Positions 1 through 12,060 of a DNA stretch of 64,000 nucleotides are shown one piece after another. The stretch is taken from NCBI GenBank assembly GCA_013398275.1, contig VZSE01015149.1, positions 496,001 to 560,000 on the forward strand. Direction: 5' to 3'. The stretch is from Promerops cafer. Taxonomy: Eukaryota > Chordata > Aves > Passeriformes > Nectariniidae. Below the pieces are notes generated by a model. That model worked only from the letters and a program-made list of their open reading frames with translations, was not told where the DNA came from and made no database searches. Both the position numbers and the translations under genes were made by a program. Positions within the stretch are counted from its first letter, which is position 1. Each line of letters starts with the position of its first letter.

Positions 1-1137
1 TGAAATTTTATCTTGCAAATATGAAAAAATAGCACAGGTGTGATTCATCATGTGAAGAATAATCCAAATGCACTATATTTTTTTCAAGTAATGCTTAAGT
101 ACTTAAAGAAAAAATGGTTTAAGAAATCTTAATTATCTGAATATTTTTAAAGGTACTTCAAAATATGTAAAATCTAGAATGTGAGGCACAGAATCTCTAT
201 GCAACTAACATTTTTGTTTACATATTCTGTTTCAATGATGAACTGAGGATATCAAATAACATTCAGTAAGCCTGCTGCATGCATGAAAGTACTTGTGAGT
301 GAAAATTTGGGTGTGGAATAACTGACACATCATTAAATATTTGGCTCTAAGTTTTACACTGGTAGGTCAACATGCAGTGAAAATAAAGCAGGTTAAAGGA
401 AGAGGTCAGTATACTGCTAGTTCACTAATCAGCCACTGGCCTCTTACCAGAAACAGCACATAAATCTCATTAAACTGCTCTTTATCTAAGTGGGGGAAGA
501 ATGTACATCAGCTGCCTTTGTTGAAGGACAAATGGCATACAAGCACTAAGACTTACTGCTCACAGTGGTAGAGGCAAAGAACAAAAAAATAAACACAAAT
601 AGCATCTGCCAAGTGTTATATTGTGATTGTTAAATAATGGAAAACACTGGAACAAGAAAAGACAGTGGCTGAAACCTGGTGACAGATATGAATGAAGCAT
701 TCTCAGTTTTGTAATTATAAAGTGCAAGTCTCAGATCTGATAGATTAAAGTCAGTTTTACAATGGCACAAGTTTCAGAAGCACTGTATGAACTTCAACAC
801 TAAATTCTGCATGTCAATAATAATTCATTTATGGATTTTGTTCTGGGAAATTATTAGCTATGCTGAACTACAAAACTGATGCACTAGAGGTGGGGTATTA
901 CTTGGAAACTATCTCTAATTATGTACTACAGGTTAAAGAGTAAAGTATATGGTTGTTTTGAGAAAAATTACTGTCATTACATTGTCCCTGAGAAAAGCAC
1001 AGTAATATCAAAAAGAGTATCTTAAACGCTGGGGGAAAAAAAAAAAGGAAGCTACTTTTCTACAAGCACGTCTCTTAAAAAAACCCTGAAATAATACAAG
1101 AATGTGATTTCTTATGTAAAGAATTGCTACAAGGAAG
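1..1137. other. Upstream flank, no gene recognised
   Basis: AT-rich sequence with frequent stops in all frames. I see no coding exon, RNA gene or clear repeat here apart from short A-runs such as the one near 1032-1045. Confidence 0.6.
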
Positions 1138-1519
1138 TCTAATGATACCCTGGGCTGTATTAGAAGTATTGCCAGAGAAGCAATGTGAAAATGATGAGGG
1201 GAGAAGAGAGTGCTCAAGGGGAACGTCATCAATGTCTAGAAATACATGAAGGAAGGGAAGAGGTGTCCAGGATCTTTCCAGTAGTGCCAGCGACAGGACC
1301 AGAGGCAGAGCCAGAGAAGATTCCTCGAATGTAAGGAACAACTCTCTTTACTGTGCGAATGACTGAGCAGTGGCACAGGTTGCCCAGAAAAGTAGAAGAA
1401 TCTCCATCCCTGGAGATCATCAAAAGCCATCTGGACATGAGATGACCCTGCTTGAGCACAGAGGTTGCACCAGATGACTTCCAGAACTGCCTTCTAACAT
1501 CAACTATTCTATGTATGAA
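1138..1519 (+). mobile_element. CR1 LINE fragment, sense orientation, 5'-truncated
   Basis: The segment follows the 3' part of the avian CR1 non-LTR retrotransposon. It has a 'CCCTGGGCTGTATTAG' block near 1147, a 'GGCACAGGTTGCCCAGA' block near 1371-1387, a 'CTGGAGAT' block near 1411, and the end 'AACTATTCTATGTATGA'. Compared with the CR1 consensus as I know it, a stretch is missing between about 1175 and 1195. The copy is diverged, has no intact reverse-transcriptase frame and is not mobile. Open frames on the opposite strand here are repeat-derived. Confidence 0.85.
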
Positions 1520-4500
1520 ATACATTAGGATTTGAATAATATCTCCAAAAGAAAATAAAGACATTTCTGAAGTTTATATGGAATCATATGCTGTTACGTA
1601 TTCAGAAATGAAATTTTTCTCACCTAGAACTGCCATAGCCATGTGCTTCTTCTCTTGACAGCAAATTATTGACCTTATCAGTTCTAAAATTAAGCATATC
1701 AAAGGAATGAATGAAATATATTAAATTGACTTATTGTATCTAAACACATTTTCTGGTTCATAATTTTTTTTTTTCTGATTGGTATGTTGAGGGAGTTTTT
1801 TATTATTTTTCAGAAAGGATGTAGTACGAAGTTACAAACATGGGAAATCAGTCTTGAAGAATTATATCTATGAAGAAAATAATAAGCATAGGTTTTAAAG
1901 AAAGAAAAAGAAACCCTTCTCCAACTGGGCAGTAATGCAAATCTTGTGAGAAGAAACTTCAATAATGGTTTAATTTTTAATTGCAAGGGATGTGAATATA
2001 TTTGATGGCTATAAATTCTATTTAAAGATGACAGGTAGAAAGGATGCTCACCTCCCTGTGCAGAGAAACAAATAGGTTCACTAGTATGCAGTACTTCCTA
2101 TGGAGCAAGCAGAATGGCTGTTGAGCTCTGCAGCAAGCTGATGTCTAGGGAAATGATTTCCAATATAAAACCACTTATGATCCATATGGTCATGAGAACC
2201 GGTCACAGACATCTAGGGAAGGAACAATGTAAGCCAGCAGAAACAAAGATTTGGCATAAAAAAATGTAATGTTAAACTGTGCAAAAAAAAAAAAGGAAAA
2301 AAGGCCACATGAAAATTAGAGAGATGACAGAAGTCAGTCAAAGCCTGTAGAAAAGAATTTGCAGTAATGCCAGGAAATTGTAGAGTCTAAGGTCTGCAAA
2401 ATTATTACAAGCTTCCCTTATGACAAGAGGATCTACACATAAACTAAATTCACACTCTGAATATGACAAGGGATGAGACACTTAAAGAATTTCTTAAGAC
2501 ACCTAAAGAATTTTCTTAAAGAGCAGAGAACTGCTTGGGACATAAAACTACCTTGTTAGCAACTTGGAGAAGAAAACCAGGTTTTCACAGCCTAGAAAGA
2601 TTTTGAACTAGAAATGTTAGTGGCTAACTTTTTTATGCTTATATTGATTTTTTAATAGGAACAGAAGTTCCAGTATTCTAAAATTTTCCCCACTGTGGCT
2701 GCTCTTCCTTTCAACAACTAAAATTAGAAAATAGCACTGGATGAAGATCATGGGACCCTTTTACTATTGACCAGCAAAAGAGAGCCACAGACATTGCATA
2801 AGAATAGATTAAGCATATACATTTTCTCTTTTGTAAATGAAAACATTATCTAATAGCAGTGCTATGAAGATTGAAAGATACAGACAGCTGACTTTCATCC
2901 CTGATGGGGCACATTCCTTTCCTCAGCTCCCACATCTCCAAGGGAAGTGTGTGTGGTGTAGAATGAAATACCACCCTGAGGGCGTTTGTGTGTCTTCCTG
3001 GAAGTATCCTTTCCAAAGTCCAGGCTCTCAGAGGCATTAAAAAGGCATATGGGATAGGACCACAGCTGCTGTGTCGTCCTCACTCCTTTACCCTTGAGAT
3101 GGAGATGAAAACCAGCCATATTACACGTCCGAAGAGATGCAAAGGGAATGAAAGACTATCGTGCAACCTCCACCCCTCCTTTAATATCTACAATATGATC
3201 AGACACAATTTGCTCACAAACAGTGACATTATCATTGCTTCCAAACTTCCACAGTGAGTTCAAGGGAGATTGTGCAATAAATGCCCTCAGTAATCTCTGG
3301 AATGATTCCGGACAGCAGTCAGAATGCCTCTGGAGATCATGATGAAATACATGTCAAATCAAGAGCTCTGCTGACAGTCAACCAAACTTAATGGTTGGAT
3401 ATATTGCAAATTAACTTAGCTCGGTTAACATATGTTAAGAACTATGATATTTTATAAAAGGATATTTTGCAACGGAAAGGTCAGTAAATCTATTTCCAAA
3501 CATGTTTCCTTAGCAAGAATGTTGATAGCTTTTACTGGAATGCTTTCCAGGGATGCTTGTCCTTTGACAATTTTCCAATATTCAAGTAAACTTAAGTCAA
3601 ATTACTCATTCTTTCTTTTGGGGGATTAGGAAGAGGGAGAGATTTTTTCTCTCATGCCTAATATATTCATAATTCTGTCTTCTTTTTTTTAAATCAGGTT
3701 TGAATTCCCTGTTTCAACAGTCATTTTTATTGGGAAGAAAAGAGAGTGATGCTTTTTAAATTACAGTGATTGTGTCTGGCTAAGAGATGCTATTAGATTT
3801 ATCAAAGGTGGTTGCCACAGCAGTACTCTGGTAACACAGAGTTCTTTTGGAATTACTTTTCTGACTTAAACATAAGAATTTTATTAAGTATCTGACCTCA
3901 TTATTATATCTAGGTGGATAGTCCCATATTTAAAAACTTGATGCCCTTGAGAAATTCAATTATTTGGCCTTTTGGTCTACTCTGGGCATTGAGTGAAATC
4001 CTGGTACCACATAAAATACAGAAATGCTGCCAATGCCTTTGATGAAGTCAGAATTATTTAGGGACTATGTCATAATTTTATATTTACTGTGCAACTTCCC
4101 TGACTATCTAGACCCAACCATGACTTGAATGCTGTAATATATTTTAAACTGCAATTGTGAAACACGTGTAATTTATTCTTTATATTTGTAAGCAGAACAG
4201 AAAAACCCCAACAATTTAAACAGAAGAAAAAAGCAACCTAAATTTGTTTGCAATACTGAGACGTTTGACAACATAGGTCTTACACATCTTGAAAGTTACA
4301 TTTGCCATGTCATCATTTTGGCTTTTAGTACTAAGTTATTTACAAACATGACATGCTGGAATGCAAACAATTGATTTCTCTATTTTTATGTCATCATGGC
4401 TAAGTACTTGGGATCATGTATCCTAATGTTTCAGTAATTTCATTTATTCTTAATGCAGCATAATGTATAAGAGGACATACAAATGACAGCTGTGTAAAAC

Positions 4501-5153
4501 CTAGCACAAATCTAGCTGAACTACCTACAGATGGAATTTTATGGTTTGGGTTTTTTTAATTCATGAAATGAAGATTCATTAAGTGGAGTTCTGAGAAAGA
4601 AATTAAATTATTATGTTACTTGAGAGAAATACTGCAAGTGTGTATTTTTATCCAAACATTTAGGAGCACATGCAGGTGTGTCCTTGGGTATTTCTTGTAT
4701 CCAGAACCTTGAAAATACCCGATAATTTTTTTAAGTATTTGGTATTCTCTCTAGACGCCAAAGACAGTGCATTGTGTGTGGGACTTCCAGTTACCACACA
4801 AACCAATAACCTCTGCAATTCCTAGGCCACTTTTCCCCAAAATCTTTTTAGCCAAAGACTCCCTTCAAAAAATTAGTGGTACTCCAGAGCGCTCATTCAG
4901 CATCCCATTCCTGTCACCACCTCTCCTTTTCCCTGTCAGCTGTACTGCTGGGTGCTAAGAGAGCTCTCACCCAGTCAGTCTGACCAGGCAGGCAGGCAGG
5001 ATCCTGCATCAGCACTGCAGGCAGGTCTGCCCTGGCTCCCCAGCACACCTGTCCAAGAAGCACAATGCAAAAACATCCAGGCTGCATCTCCAGGCCAAAA
5101 TAACTTCACCAAGTACACTCCATACTTCATCATTTGGAAAATGATTCTGCTTT
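1520..5153. other. Upstream flank, no gene recognised
   Basis: AT-rich, apparently unique sequence with A-runs (for example 2283-2294) and an imperfect local duplication around 2480-2521. Only short frames occur and none resembles a known protein. I see no tRNA or other structured RNA. Confidence 0.55.
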
Positions 5154-5250
5154 CACAGAATCACAGAAACATGGAATGGTTTGGATTGGAAGGGACTTTT
5201 AAAATTCATCTAGTCCAACCCTCCTGCAATGAGCAGGGGCATCTTCAAAT
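5154..5250 (-). mobile_element. CR1 LINE 3'-end fragment, antisense
   Basis: This is the characteristic reverse-strand CR1 tail: 'CACAGAATCACAGAAACATGG' type repeats, then 'GGTTTGGATTGGAAGGGAC', 'CATCTAGTCCAACCCTCC' and 'GAGCAGGGGCATCTTCAA'. Only about 100 bases remain, which is typical of the severe 5' truncation of CR1 insertions. Confidence 0.85.
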
Positions 5251-7363
5251 AAATTTAAGTGACACATAATAATTTTTGGTTCCTGTTGGTACCACAGCCA
5301 TTATCTTGAATAATTATAGAAATGGGCATTAAAATAACCAACCTCTCAAAATCTCATGGAAGATCTGCATTTCCTATACAGTTTTCCATTAAGTTGACAT
5401 GGAATTGCAAAAATCGGTAATTTCAATATTTCTGAATTAGTAGTTATCATGCATCATAATTCTGAATGTAACACTTAAATCATGACAAGCAAGTAACTGA
5501 AAACATGAGAAAATCTTACCCTAAAACTTGATACTACCCAAACAAACAAAACCACTGAAGATTAACAGTCTTGTTGAATTCTGTTGAAATCAAGCTCCTT
5601 TTAGGCTTAGGTTTTGACAATTCATAAAAATGGTCATCAAGGAGTAACAAATTAAGTTGTAGAACACTTTATCACAAGAAAGAACTAGGTACAGTAAAAG
5701 GAAAATGAGAGACCTGGCAATACTTCTCTTCCCTTTCTCTGAGTCCTTGTTATTCCCAGCTTTGCTGCTTACCAATCTTAGACACCTACCTGACATCTTC
5801 ACTTAACTCTAGTTATTTTCTATAATTTTTTTCATCTTTCTCAAGTTAGCCAACCTCTAACCTCTCATAAAATTTTCTTTCAATCTCCTCCAGCACAACT
5901 ATCTTGGACATAACCCAAATACAGACCTTCACCTTTGGTAATGTAGTCACCAGCGCTGCTCCTGAAAAGAGGAAAAGGTGCTTTCAGCACTCTTTTACTG
6001 CTGTTGCTTCCACTCCCTGTAAAGACAAAAGCAAGCAGACTATGCCTGCATCTATACACTACTCCATAAATTTTGTCATCCCCACAAAAGAAATCTTTGA
6101 CCAGTAAGCACTTATATCTTTTCTGCTGGTTTTACTACTCTATGCTTATGGCAAAGGAGGTGGAAAATAATGCAGTCATAGTGACAACAGATTACATTCT
6201 TCATGCAGCTCATTCAGCTCCTTCAGGTATCTCCAAAGAGCTCTTCTCAGAATTCCTGCTGTTTCCAGATGGACAGACTAACTTTATGAAACATGAATCA
6301 AACAGGTTTCAGTGTTCCATTGAAAAAACTTCAGTAGCCAACCAGGAACAACATGATGATTTCAGAAAATGTTCATAAAGAATTTTCTGTTAAAAATGGT
6401 ACCTAGACAGATGATAACAGTTTTTTTATGTCTGGAACAGTTACTGACCTTGATTTATGTGCCGATGGCCTGCTTCACAAATTTTTCCCATTCATTTATT
6501 TAACATACCAGCTTTTAACCCTTCTGACCTTCAGCCAGCCCATTAAAACTATATGCTTAAAGCACGTATTTAATTTGTTTTAAAGCTTAAACACATTATA
6601 ATCAATACAATTTGACATTTATTCCAGAACATTTATATTTTAAATTCCACTTAAAACGTACTTGGCATGCTATGACTAATCTCAGAGAAATGGCTGGTGT
6701 AGATTGCTTCAGGCAATAACAGCTTTAGTTGCTACTGCTAAATTTATCTTCAACTGTGAATCAAAACCTTTAGGAAAGCAGCTTATTCCTTTGTAGTGAT
6801 ACAAAATAGAAACTAAGTTGAAAAAGATCTTAACAGCTAACACTAAACACCATCTTGTCAGTATGCAGTTAGAAGAATATTTTTAGCTAAAAAAAGTGGA
6901 TCAAATTCTTACAAGCAATAACACAAACACAAACAATTGATGTGTAATTTCTCTTAACAGTGAGTCCCCATATGAATAGAGATAGTTCATGAACTTCGCT
7001 TAAAAAAATACTCTTTGAATAGGCAACATCGCAGTTATATTTTCAGATTCTTGCAAACCAGGAAATAGTTGTTTGTAACTTTGCACATACTGAAAATCTA
7101 TTCAAAATTTTGTCTTTGATATTAATTAATCACTCCTATGAAATCAATTAAGGAATTTGTGTTATTTCTGTCTGACCAGCAACTCTAGTTAATCATGTAT
7201 TTCTCATATTTAGTGACAAGGTCTTGGCCAAGATTATCACCTTACTTTGTCTTCATATATAATGCTTCCAAAAGATGTAAATTGCATATTGTTGAACAAA
7301 TCCTGCGTTAGTTTATGATAATGATTAATTGTGAATATATATATTTCAATTTATTACTAAAAT
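5251..7363. other. Upstream flank, no gene recognised
   Basis: AT-rich sequence without a recognisable gene or repeat. Frames of 67-101 codons near 5904-6378 carry no recognisable domain and have no splice or promoter context that would make them credible. Confidence 0.5.
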
Positions 7364-7440
7364 CTTCCTTCCTTCCTTCCTTCCTTCCTTCCTTCCTTCC
7401 TTCCTTCCTTCCTTCCTTCCTTCCTTCCTTCCTTCCTTCC
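7364..7440. repeat. (TTCC)19 tetranucleotide microsatellite
   Basis: An uninterrupted run of TTCC units spans about 76 bases. It is bounded by 'TTACTAAAATC' on the left and 'CACATTCTCTCATTCTCTCC' on the right, and the right side continues as pyrimidine-rich sequence to about 7475. The strand is purely polypyrimidine, so it can in principle form a triplex (H-DNA). A long Pro/Ser-rich frame through it is an artefact of the repeat. Confidence 0.97.
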
Positions 7441-10400
7441 CACATTCTCTCATTCTCTCCTTCTCTCTCAGCCTCCCACACTCAGGCTATAAAAAAGCCT
7501 TGGAGACACAATTTATCAACATTCACACTGGTATGGAGTACACATTTCCCTACATTTGTTTTGTCTCTACGGTCTCACAGCCATAACCCAGAGGTGCACC
7601 ACTAGGTAGCACTTCTTCATTTTGCTCTCAGAAAGGGCCTTTGTAAAGTGCCCACACAACTTCAGCTGTAGCACAATCACTGCACGCTTTGGAAAAAGTG
7701 TCAGGAACTAAAGGACAAATAGCATACAGCAGCTGGAGACTGACTGAAAAAAAAAAAAGAGAAATTCATATTCTTTTCAAATTAATCTTGAGGTAGAATA
7801 CCAGGCTTCCAGAAGAAGTAGTTCTATTATCAGACCTAACAAGGTAAGAAACATCACTGGACAGGGGAGAATATGCAAAAATGCCTTTTCTTCATACTTT
7901 GGGAAGATTCAGACATGTTACAACACTAGATGCCCAGCCTTCACCTGTAAACATATCAAGTCATTTCAGTACTATAGTACATTAATTGGACATCAGCGTC
8001 CATGAGCATACTTACTTGAGCAGGATAACCAAGGAAGACCAGAACAAATGCTGGATTTATTTTCCAATTTAAGCAGAGGTAAAACTGCAGGTAAAACTGC
8101 TGTCAAATGGCCATTTGAGAAACCACCAAAAAATCTGGTGGATACTTTGTCAATATCCATGTTACAGATCTTCATTATGACACCAAATTCAAACATAGTC
8201 CCCAAAGCCAAGTTCTTGTCCACCTCTGACCTGAATAAGGCTCACAATCCTGCTCTCATAATGCATGTTAAAAGATGAAAACACATCCTCTTGGCTTTGA
8301 TGATCAACAAAACAGTGATATTAGCATTGAAACATGGTCTATGACTATGTAAATTGATATCTCACTGATATTTATCGGGCAGTAATACCTCTTCCACCTG
8401 CTGCTTTCAAAATTGCAAACTCATGCAAATACCAAAACACCTGTACATTAATTTCTAGGTTTTATTCAATCCTAACTTTATGCTTACTTATAAATGGAAG
8501 ACAAAATTGGAAAAATTACAGGACACACTACCAGCATCTGTAGAACACCTCAGGTTGTTCCCTATTTCTCTGTACAACTCAAAAATTCAATTAAGTCATT
8601 CTTTGTAAGCTGGAGGGCAAATTTTCATGGGAGCTGCACAGCTTCCTTCATTACTGAGAAAACTGCCCTTGTAGTTTCAGATGATGTATCTCCATGCTTT
8701 TAGATGATGAATCTCCATGCTTGATCCTGTCAAGGAAAATCAGGGGCTTAAAAACCAACAAATGATAACAAATGATAGTGAAAATAACTAAGTCTGCTCC
8801 TAAAAAACAATCTGCAGTCACACAGAATTGCAGCCTCAAATTAAAAAAAAAAATTAAATGTATGTCTGTATAAAGCATCATGTGGGCAAAGTAGACACGA
8901 TTTAGCTGATTTCAAACAAATTTAGGAATTGTTTAGCACAGACCTTTGGCTTTCTCAGTCAAAATTATTGTACTCAGAAAACAGATAAATTAGCTGTTGT
9001 AATCTATGACTAGATTAAAATGGATACATAGATTATAGTTTTGCCTTGTTTAAGTACAGCAGACTAGTGCATTAGGTCTGAAAGTGCATTTCAATGAAGC
9101 CTAGTTAACTGAAAATGCATTGCTTGTTTCTAATATTTCATTTTATTTAAACAAATCTTAAGAAAGTTGTCAGGAAGTTAGTAATCTGAATTTATCTTAA
9201 ATCTGGGTAAAATCAGGCAAAGGTAGATCTTATCTTTCATTCTTTCATCTCTTGATCTCTAGCCAGTGAAGGACACACTGGGCCTGGATCATTTTAATTA
9301 TGCCACCAAAAAAGCAGTTTGGCAATTGGAGATTGTGATGTACAACAGCAATGTGGCCACACTGGCTTCTCTGTCCTCTTTAGAGGAATACTTGAGTAGT
9401 TGACTATGCTGCTTTTGTAGCTTTCTTGTACTATGAACTGGTTTAAAATAGCTATATCAGGTACCAGCACATGCACCACAATCTGAGTATTTGTAGCTCC
9501 CCTTTCCATATGCAATAAACCCTGTTACCACGAGCTCACTCCCACATCTTCAGGCAGACAGCTGGGCAAGAAATAGTATTGCAACTCTCATTTTAAATTA
9601 TATGTGTATAGGCTGGACCAACCAGTATGTTGGTACTGATGAACTGGCATGATATCAGGCAGACACTACACTTTCCTTTGATTAGCTCCAACATTTCCTC
9701 ATTAGCACAGCCCCTCTTTTATACCTGGCTCCCTCCTGTTTATCTCAAGACATGAACTTTGTTATCTTTTGGAGACTCTCACAAGTCAGTTAGATTTGAC
9801 TGCAGCTGACCAACAGGTTGAAAACTATCAGGAAGAGAATAGCAGAGGATTGAGCATCCAGGCAGACCATGATCACACTGAATATTTTCAGAATGGAAGC
9901 AGGCCAGGACTTTGCCAACAGATTGCTGGCAAAGGTGGAACTAAGCTATAGGACGTATGTTCTGTACTCAGGAAAGCTGAACTGGAAGATACAGCTCCCC
10001 ATATCTACTTTCCTGTTAGCTGAGAGATTTTATTATGAGATAACGAATTTACAGTGATTGTTGCAGGTGTAAGTATTAAGGTAAAAATCACAATTCAGCA
10101 TATAACTATATTACAATCTGCTCAGAACAAAACACAGTAAAATAATACTCGAAGAAAATAAGTAGTATTTAATTTGACTGTGGGCAGGAGTTTCAACAGG
10201 GGGAAGAAGCCTTTTGAATGTGCACATAACAGATCTTCCTGCATGAGATCTTTCTTCAGTACATAGTACTGAAGTGTTAGTATTTGCAAGATTACCAGAC
10301 AGATCCCATGAAAACAAACAAATTGAGGTAAGTGTTGGAGTAATAGGCAATGAATGTATTCTGAGTATAAAATTCTGGTATTCAGACCAGTTGTGTTTTC

Positions 10401-10916
10401 AAGTTTTCCTCTGCAACAATTAGGAAATGTAGTGTGGCACAATACTAGAGCTGAACTTGCACAGTAACATTTGTGTGCAGACTTAGACAAGTGGCTGGGC
10501 GAGCAGGCTCCTTTATGGAAGACACTGTCAAAAGCTTTCGGTTGTTCTGAGATCCCAGTAATATATGTGGTTGTGGAAGGGTTATGTGTATGCCAAAGAG
10601 GCAGACTGAGAGGATTGTTTAAACGAGGACGGAGAGAAGACGACCATGTGTTTCCAAGAGCAGAAGACACACAACAGGACCATAACCAAAGTTACCAACT
10701 GAGTTTGTCTCAAGAACATGCTTTTCTAAATGGTCTATAAGCTTTAGAAATTGGGTAAAAAATTATTAGCTTTCACTGTTTAATAAAAAAGTAGCTAGTG
10801 CTTACAGTCAAGGAGATAGGATTGCAGCACAACTAGCGATTGCTACTGTAACTTGTTGGGGTGCCCACAGCCATGAACAAATGTGCAGTGGTCTTCTTGC
10901 CACAACAGCTGGCCAC
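7441..10916. other. Upstream flank, no gene recognised
   Basis: Mostly unique AT-rich sequence. It holds short tandem pieces, for example a 13-bp GGTAAAACTGC-type pair near 8079-8100 and the 21-bp pair listed separately. Frames such as those near 10122-10740 show no recognisable domain and are treated as chance. Confidence 0.5.
8679..8722 (+). repeat. 21-bp direct tandem duplication
   Basis: Two adjacent copies of an AGATGATG-ATCTCCATGCTT unit (8679-8699 and 8702-8722) differ at one base. This looks like a small local duplication with no evident function. Confidence 0.85.
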
Positions 10917-11245
10917 ACATCATATAGAATATAATGGTTTGGGTTGGAAGTACTCTCCTCTGGACCTGTTCCAACAGGTCCATGCCTTTCCTGTGGTGAG
11001 GGCTCCAGAGCTGGATATAGAAGCCAGAGGGGAAGAATCACCTTCCTCAACCTCATGTTTTTTGATGCAGCCCAGTGTGCAATTGTCTTTCTGGGCTGCA
11101 AATGCACCTTGCCAGCTAATGTCCTGCTTTTCATACACCAGTACCACCAAGTCTTTCTTCACAGAGCTGCTCTCAATCCATTCACCCAATCCACTGGGAA
11201 GACCCTGTGTGTGCACTTGCACTGCCTGCCTAAGATGAAATCCAG
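10917..11245 (-). mobile_element. CR1 LINE fragment, antisense, internally deleted
   Basis: The copy starts with a degraded tail ('ATAATGGTTTGGGTTGGAAG' near 10930) and jumps directly to the more 5' CR1 block 'CTGGACCTGTTCCAACAGG'. It continues through 'CCAGAGCTGGATATAGAAG', 'TTTGATGCAGCCCAG' and 'GAGCTGCTCTCAATCCATTC'. It ends less than 100 bp before CpG island 1. The long overlapping frames on both strands here are CR1-derived. Confidence 0.85.
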
Positions 11246-11547
11246 GACGCTGTACCTTTGCTGTCTAGCCCTCAGCCTCATTTTTGATTTTCTATTATTT
11301 TTGGCACATGTGCCAGACACCTCCTGTACAGCAGCTGCGGCCGGAGCTGAGGGGGTGCGCGGTGAGGAAGCCGGCCTGGGGAGCCTGGCGAAGCCCAGGG
11401 GAAAGGATTCCTGTGAAGACCCGGTTCGTGCTGGGGGTCCGCGGCGGACGCGGAGATAGGCCGGGCGGGGCCGGCGGCCATTTCACCGCCGCCTCCATCC
11501 CGCCCGCCGTTACCAGGGTGACCGGGGCAGCGGCGCCCCCGCCCCCG

Positions 11548-11672
11548 NNNNNNNNNNNNNNNNNNNNNNNNNNNNNNNNNNNNNNNNNNNNNNNNNNNNN
11601 NNNNNNNNNNNNNNNNNNNNNNNNNNNNNNNNNNNNNNNNNNNNNNNNNNNNNNNNNNNNNNNNNNNNNNNN
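11548..11672. other. Assembly gap (125 N)
   Basis: A run of N inside CpG island 1, flanked by extremely G+C-rich sequence. It probably hides 5'-UTR or core promoter sequence of TNPO1. Frames that run through it cannot be trusted. Confidence 0.99.
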
Positions 11673-11720
11673 GAGAGGTCAGGCCGCTCCCTCGCCACTC
11701 CCCTGCCGCCGGGCTCTGGG

Positions 11721-11729
11721 ATGGTGTGG
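11721..11729 (+). CDS. TNPO1: TNPO1 proposed coding exon 1 (Met-Val-Trp)
   Basis: ATG GTG TGG is followed immediately by GTACGT, a good splice donor. The ATG has G at -3 and G at +4, a strong initiation context. The long human isoform of transportin-1, as I recall it, begins Met-Val-Trp before Asp-Arg-Gln-Thr-Lys-Met. A three-codon exon ending in phase 0 exactly here, in a CpG island upstream of the other exons, therefore fits its start. Translation past the donor gives a low-complexity Arg/Gly-rich chain that does not look like a protein. The matching acceptor exon is not visible, so the assignment rests on position, motif and donor. Confidence 0.7.
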
Positions 11730-11885
11730 GTACGTGTCCGGGTTGCGAGGGGCGGGGTGGGACGTCCCATTCCCGGTAGTCGCCGCCGTCGTCGCGTGCC
11801 CCGGCCGATGTCAGCGGCCTCCGCGCCGCTGTTGGGCGGGGAGCCGTTGGGGTGTCGGCCGTGGGCTGGCTCTTCCGCTCCTACC

Positions 11886-11926
11886 GGGGCTGGGTGGCTG
11901 GGTGGGTGGCTGGGTGGGTGGGTGGA
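11886..11926 (+). repeat. GGGT-rich minisatellite with G-quadruplex potential
   Basis: TGGGTGGC/TGGGTGGG units give six GGG runs between 11892 and 11922 separated by one to five bases, plus a GGGG at 11886. This meets the usual G-quadruplex pattern on the non-template strand of TNPO1, about 160 bp downstream of the exon 1 donor. Confidence 0.85.
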
Positions 11927-12060
11927 TGGAGAGACGGGGCAGGCAGCGGCTGGAACCTGAGGACCCCGGCAGACCCCCGAGATATCTCCTCCCGCCCCCC
12001 ATTTCCGCCGGCTCCTCCCGGTGTCACGGCTGGCGCCGTGTCCTCAGCATTGTAGCGAGC

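Larger units (their letters stand above)
11336..12060 (+). promoter_or_regulatory. TNPO1: CpG island 1, probable upstream TNPO1 promoter
   Basis: Base composition changes abruptly from AT-rich to very GC- and CpG-rich at about 11336, and back again near 12060. No TATA box is evident, as is usual for housekeeping CpG-island promoters. The island contains the proposed first coding exon (ATG at 11721) and a 125-base assembly gap just upstream of it. That layout fits transcription start(s) between about 11400 and 11720 on the + strand. Divergent transcription is possible, but no minus-strand gene can be recognised. The promoter role is inferred from composition and the exon, not from any expression data. 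Confidence 0.75.

Noticed and set aside
7315..7605. Frame rich in Phe-Leu-Pro-Ser repeats
   Set aside because: It is simply the (TTCC)n microsatellite read in one frame.
10122..10670. 182-codon minus-strand frame, the longest gap-free frame in the upstream flank
   Set aside because: No recognisable domain and an atypical Cys/His/Leu-rich composition. No splice partners or conserved start context were seen. A chance frame cannot be excluded without a protein search.
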